Source: an uncultured Clostridia bacterium
Lineage (GTDB): Bacteria > Bacillota > Clostridia > Monoglobales > Monoglobaceae
Reading direction: 5' to 3'
Length of the DNA stretch: 16,779 bases
NCBI GenBank assembly: GCA_934463175.1
Contig: CAKSIW010000059.1
Coordinates: forward strand, 1-16,779
Made by a program: the position numbers and the translations under genes. Every line of letters begins with the position of its first letter. Position 1 is the first letter of the stretch. The notes beneath the pieces are model-generated. The model made no database searches and was not told the DNA's origin. It was given only the letters and a program-made list of their open reading frames with translations. Shown one piece after another: positions 13,984 to 16,779 of this stretch.

Positions 13984-14919
13984 TCACTCCTGTTCGGACT
14001 TTATTTCCTGTTCTGCATTCAGAATCATATATTTTTTCAGGCTTGGATAAACGCTGAAATTCACAATAAAGCCCGATGTTGAAATCAGAATCAGAAGTTC
14101 CAAAAGGACAAACACAATCCAATAAATCGGCATTGCGCCGATTGTGGAAAGCAGACCGCTTATTCCTGCATACGGAATGCCGATGTGAATTGCCAGCAGA
14201 ACAATCAGCACAAATAAATTCAGCGGCAGCTTCATGAGTGCAAACAAAAACGAGTTTCTGTAGAGTGCCTTGAGCGGCAGACGGAATGTCACCATCATCG
14301 GATAGAGGTAGAAATGCATCATTGTGAAAACAACAAGCATGACCCCGATGACATATTTAAGCGAGCTTATCGCGCCGTGTGACGTGCTGTAGAACAGGAA
14401 GGCATAGAACATAATCACAAACGCCGCAAGGTCAATCATCCACACCGCAATTGCCTGTTTGAAATTTTCCTTAGTATACTGCCAGAAATCACTCCAGAGC
14501 CATGCGTGTTCCTCACGCGAATAGTTCCGCAGAATGTAGGTGTATCCCGCCGTGACGGGTCCCATTCCCCAAAGCACCGTGAACAGCAGGCATGAGATGA
14601 TTCTCACCGCCATGTCGAGTATTACCGTATATTTCAAATATTCCGCATTGGACAGATCGGGTGCCGCAAGTCCGAGAGCCGCGGCAATCGGCTGTGAAAA
14701 CATGTTCAGGAGCGATGATGAAATCAGCCCCGACAGAAAAAACACAACAGCCGTTGTCGGAATGCACGCAAGAATATACAGCAGATTCAGCTTGCAAAGC
14801 CTGCCGATTTTTCTGAAATACAGCTCAAAAAATGCAAAAATTCCCCTTTTCTTCGGGGCATTCTTGTCAACGCCCTTTCCTTCCTTTGTGAAATCTCCAA
14901 ACCCGAAAAATCCTGCCAT
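13984..14919 (-). CDS. DUF624 (YesL-like) integral membrane protein
   Basis: The 311-residue protein has about five or six hydrophobic spans and belongs to the DUF624 family, named after Bacillus YesL. The family is found in Gram-positives, often near carbohydrate or envelope genes, and its biochemical role is unknown. Diagnostic stretches are FRKIGRLCKLNLLYIL near the start, GMGPVTAGYTYILRNYSREEHAW in the middle and SDFWQYTKENFKQ after it. The protein ends with a charged cytoplasmic-type tail. The ATG at 14917-14919 is preferred over a TTG two codons upstream because AGGAAAGG lies seven bases before it and the protein then starts MAGFFGFGDF. The gene follows the ComEA-like gene by 30 bases and precedes the DUF6062 gene by five. 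Confidence 0.9.
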   Translation of the reverse strand: MAGFFGFGDFTKEGKGVDKNAPKKRGIFAFFELYFRKIGRLCKLNLLYILACIPTTAVVFFLSGLISSSLLNMFSQPIAAALGLAAPDLSNAEYLKYTVILDMAVRIISCLLFTVLWGMGPVTAGYTYILRNYSREEHAWLWSDFWQYTKENFKQAIAVWMIDLAAFVIMFYAFLFYSTSHGAISSLKYVIGVMLVVFTMMHFYLYPMMVTFRLPLKALYRNSFLFALMKLPLNLFVLIVLLAIHIGIPYAGISGLLSTIGAMPIYWIVFVLLELLILISTSGFIVNFSVYPSLKKYMILNAEQEIKSEQE

Positions 14920-14949
14920 AATCAAACCTTTCCTTTCCTTTTACAGCGA

Positions 14950-15678
14950 TTATTCAACGCAAATTTTATCCTTCAGCTTTTCATATGTCGCCTCGCCGAT
15001 TCCGCTCACCCTGACAATATCGTGAGCTGTTGAAAATCCGCCGGTTTCTTCGCGCAGCGTTATGATTGCGTCTGCCTTTTTCGCTCCGATTCCGTCGAGT
15101 GTCATCAGCTCCTCGCGTGACGCGGTGTTTATGTTGACAACTCCGCCGTTCTTTGCGGCTCTTTCTTCCGCGCTCATCTCACCGCTGTATTTTGAAACCG
15201 TCAGCCGCGGTCTCAGCTTTTCCAGAGTTGCCTCTCCGACGCCGTCTGCGCAGAGAATGTCGCTGACCGAGCGGAAGCCGCCCATTTTCACTCTTGTTTC
15301 AACAATTGCTTCAGCTGCTTTTTCGCCGATACCGTCAAGTGCCGTCAGCTCCTGTGCTGTTGCACGGTTTATGTCAACGGGCGCACCCTCGGCGGAACTG
15401 CCGCTTTGCGTTTCAGCTCCAGATGTGCCACCGTCCGCAGATGTTTTTGCCGAATCCTCCGCAGCGGTGTCTGCGCCCGAATCTGCCGTTTCCGAGTTCT
15501 CCGCAGCGGTGTCTGCGCCGGATTCTGCCGTTCCCGAGTCCTCCGCGAGAGTTTCAACGCCTGCGCTCGCCGTGTCCGCGCCTGCCGTTCCGATTATTCT
15601 GAAGCCGATTATGAAAAGCGAAACCGCAATCAGCAGAATCGGAACGAACATAAATCTTGAATAGTTTTCCTCGGACAT
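14950..15678 (-). CDS. ComEA-like membrane-anchored double helix-hairpin-helix protein
   Basis: The 242-residue protein has a single N-terminal membrane span (10-29) and a low-complexity Ala/Ser/Glu/Asp/Thr linker (33-100). Two ComEA-type helix-hairpin-helix domains follow: 101-160 (DINRATAQELTALDGIGEKA) and 181-242 (NINTASREELMTLDGIGAKK). ComEA binds extracellular double-stranded DNA for uptake in competent Gram-positives; the HhH domains should face outward and bind DNA. The usual SLBB domain between membrane and HhH is missing and the linker stands in its place. An HhH duplication is present in some relatives. The ATG at 15676-15678 follows AGGTG; a GTG six codons upstream coincides with that site and is less likely. 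It is the first gene of the operon. No comEC or other competence gene is in view, so a DNA-uptake role is only possible. Confidence 0.88.
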   Translation of the reverse strand: MSEENYSRFMFVPILLIAVSLFIIGFRIIGTAGADTASAGVETLAEDSGTAESGADTAAENSETADSGADTAAEDSAKTSADGGTSGAETQSGSSAEGAPVDINRATAQELTALDGIGEKAAEAIVETRVKMGGFRSVSDILCADGVGEATLEKLRPRLTVSKYSGEMSAEERAAKNGGVVNINTASREELMTLDGIGAKKADAIITLREETGGFSTAHDIVRVSGIGEATYEKLKDKICVE

Positions 15679-15714
15679 AAACGCAAAACACCTCACTCAG
15701 CCTATATATAAAAG

Positions 15715-15743
15715 ATTATATCACATTTCGGGGTGCAATACAA
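15715..15743 (-). promoter_or_regulatory. Promoter of the ComEA-like operon
   Basis: On the minus strand a perfect TATAAT (15715-15720) with a preceding TGA gives an extended -10. TTGTAT (15738-15743) lies 17 bases upstream as a weak -35. The start point is near 15708, about 30 bases before the ATG. Confidence 0.7.
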
Positions 15744-15752
15744 TATTTTTTC

Positions 15753-15796
15753 AAAAAAAAAGAATCGTATCCGTCGGAAAACCGACAATACGATTC
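15753..15796 (-). terminator. Intrinsic terminator after rpmF
   Basis: GAATCGTAT with GTCGG pairs with CCGAC and ATACGATTC (15762-15796, one internal mismatch, loop TTTT) and is followed on the minus strand by nine T residues (15753-15761). It separates yceD-rpmF from the ComEA-like operon. Confidence 0.9.
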
Positions 15797-15813
15797 CATT
15801 GGTTTATGATTGA

Positions 15814-15993
15814 TTATGCCTCAACCTTTATAACTTCTTTACCGTTATAATTTCCGCAAGCCTTGCAAACTCTGTGAGGCATTTTGTATTCACCGCACTG
15901 CGGGCATACTACCATTCCCGGAATAACCAGCTTCCAGTTGGCTCTTCTTTTGTCTCTTCTCGCCTTGGAGGTCTTCCTCTTTGGAACTGCCAT
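15814..15993 (-). CDS. rpmF: 50S ribosomal protein L32
   Basis: The 59-residue product is bacterial L32, a large-subunit protein near the peptidyl transferase region. It starts MAVPKRKTSKARRDKRRANW, the near-invariant L32 opening, and keeps four cysteines in two CxxC pairs (CPQC and CKAC) that bind zinc, so this is the zinc-containing form. The ATG at 15991-15993 with GAGGTG upstream is preferred over an in-frame start seven codons earlier. It lies 56 bases after yceD, the classic yceD-rpmF pair, and is followed by a strong terminator. The plsX gene that often follows in other bacteria is absent. Confidence 0.97.
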   Translation of the reverse strand: MAVPKRKTSKARRDKRRANWKLVIPGMVVCPQCGEYKMPHRVCKACGNYNGKEVIKVEA

Positions 15994-16049
15994 ACTCAAC
16001 ACACCTCTTTCCAAACAAAATAATTTAAACAGAATCTCTTCTGCATAGT

Positions 16050-16550
16050 CTACTCAAAAAACTTATCAAGCACGTCAAATCTCGGGTCAGCCGTGCGGGT
16101 GTCACATTCGCATTCACCGCGGTTCAGATTCCGTCCGCACATCGGACACAAGCCTCGGCAATCGGGCTTGCATACGCGTTTCACAGGCAAATTCAGAAAT
16201 ATGTTTTCAAGAACAATTTCGTCAAGCTCTGCAAAGCTTCCTTTGAAATATATCACGTCGGGATTCAGCTCCGCCTCGGAATCGGTTTCTTCCTTGCGCA
16301 GAAGCTCCTTCATGCGGAAGGTGAGCGTGCTGTCAAATTTTTCGCAGCATCTGTCGCATACATAGCGAACGTTTGCCGAAACCTCGGCTTCAAGCTCAAT
16401 GCTGCCTCCGATGTTCACCAAGCTGTCCCTGACCGAAACGGGAGACAGAAATTCCGCTCCGTCTGCGTCTTTTTCGGAAAAATCAAGCTGCACATCAAGT
16501 GCAAGCCTTTTCCCGTCAGCATTCATAATCGGTTGTAAATCCAGCTTCAT
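16050..16550 (-). CDS. yceD: YceD family (DUF177) protein
   Basis: The 166-residue product belongs to YceD/DUF177, a family encoded next to rpmF and implicated in large-subunit rRNA accumulation in bacteria and plastids. Visible features are CDRC (65-68) and a C-terminal cysteine cluster (C127, C131, C135, C138, then C147 and C149), a likely metal site. Between them is the conserved acidic segment DVIYFKGSFAELDEIVLENI. The closing DPRFDVLDKFF is also family-typical. The ATG at 16548-16550 has GAGGG seven bases upstream; the longer open frame to 16604 overlaps a tRNA and is rejected. Only 42 bases separate it from the tRNA-Val gene upstream, so it may be read from the tRNA promoter. I see no clear promoter in that gap. 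Confidence 0.93.
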   Translation of the reverse strand: MKLDLQPIMNADGKRLALDVQLDFSEKDADGAEFLSPVSVRDSLVNIGGSIELEAEVSANVRYVCDRCCEKFDSTLTFRMKELLRKEETDSEAELNPDVIYFKGSFAELDEIVLENIFLNLPVKRVCKPDCRGLCPMCGRNLNRGECECDTRTADPRFDVLDKFFE

Positions 16551-16592
16551 ACAAAGTCCCTCTGCCGTATGCGTACCGCAAAATAAAAAATG

Positions 16593-16668
16593 TGGTGGGC
16601 ACAATAGGGCTCGAACCTATGACCCTCTGCTTGTAAGGCAGACGCTCTCCCAGCTGAGCTATGCGCCC
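16593..16668 (-). tRNA. tRNA-Val (anticodon UAC), copy 1
   Basis: The minus strand gives a full 76-nt cloverleaf with encoded CCA. The acceptor GGGCGCA pairs with TGTGCCC with one G-U. The D arm is GCTCAGCTGGGAGAGC, the anticodon loop CTTACAA holds TAC, and the T arm contains GGTTCGAGCC. It decodes GUN valine codons, mainly GUA and GUG. On the minus strand a TTTTTTATTTT tract follows soon after CCA, which may terminate some transcripts before yceD. Confidence 0.97.
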
Positions 16669-16702
16669 ACATTTTCGGCTTTGCATGTCGGTTTAAAAAG
16701 AA

Positions 16703-16778
16703 TGGTGGGCACAATAGGGCTCGAACCTATGACCCTCTGCTTGTAAGGCAGACGCTCTCCCAGCTGAGCTATGCGCCC
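16703..16778 (-). tRNA. tRNA-Val (anticodon UAC), copy 2
   Basis: This is base-for-base identical to the copy 34 bases away, including the encoded CCA, so the pair is a recent or homogenised tandem duplication. The short gap between them (16669-16702) shows no promoter or terminator, so both are probably cut from one precursor that starts beyond the window edge. Confidence 0.97.
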
Positions 16779-16779
16779 A

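Noticed and set aside
15062..15664. Plus-strand 200-residue Ala/Ser/Val-rich frame opposite the ComEA-like gene
   Set aside because: It is the low-complexity mirror of the linker and HhH codons and lacks a ribosome binding site.

Overview
The window looks like chromosomal DNA from a low-to-mid GC Gram-positive of the class Clostridia (Bacillota). This is inferred from the rpoB and rpoC protein sequences, strong purine-rich ribosome binding sites, TGn-extended -10 promoters and the yceD-rpmF and DUF624/DUF6062 genes. I cannot name a genus.

Layout. Positions 1-244 hold a palindromic repeat (copy A). Positions 248-1395 carry yhbY and rsmA on the minus strand, overlapping by ATGA. A divergent control region (1396-1771) holds a good extended -10 promoter and a long leader for rpoB. 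rpoB (1772-5551) and rpoC (5780-9310) follow on the plus strand, separated by a long spacer with a hairpin and a tandem repeat. Positions 9321-11128 are a non-standard block: two inverted copies (B and C) of a roughly 540-bp structured repeat flank a promoter, a folded 160-nt RNA with an intrinsic terminator, and a 72-residue unknown protein. Positions 11106-11567 are an array of about 14 short hairpins with A-rich linkers. From 11597 to 15678 a minus-strand operon runs ComEA-like protein, DUF624 membrane protein, DUF6062 Cys-rich protein and AMP-forming acyl-CoA ligase. Positions 15814-16550 carry rpmF (L32) and yceD on the minus strand. Upstream of them, and last in the window, are two identical tRNA-Val(UAC) genes.

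How it works together. The window combines core information processing (RNA polymerase beta and beta' subunits, 16S rRNA dimethylation, a ribosome-associated RNA-binding protein, L32, tRNA-Val) with an accessory envelope or lipid-type operon whose joint function I cannot assign.

Most notable. (1) Three copies of a three-way-junction repeat keep their base pairing through about twelve compensated base-pair changes. (2) An undescribed structured RNA, whose basal stem and terminator are near-duplicates that could pair alternatively, is enclosed by two inverted copies of that repeat. (3) A tandem hairpin array lies beside it, with changing stems and an internal 67-bp block repeat. I recognise no transposase, integrase, CRISPR array or defence gene.
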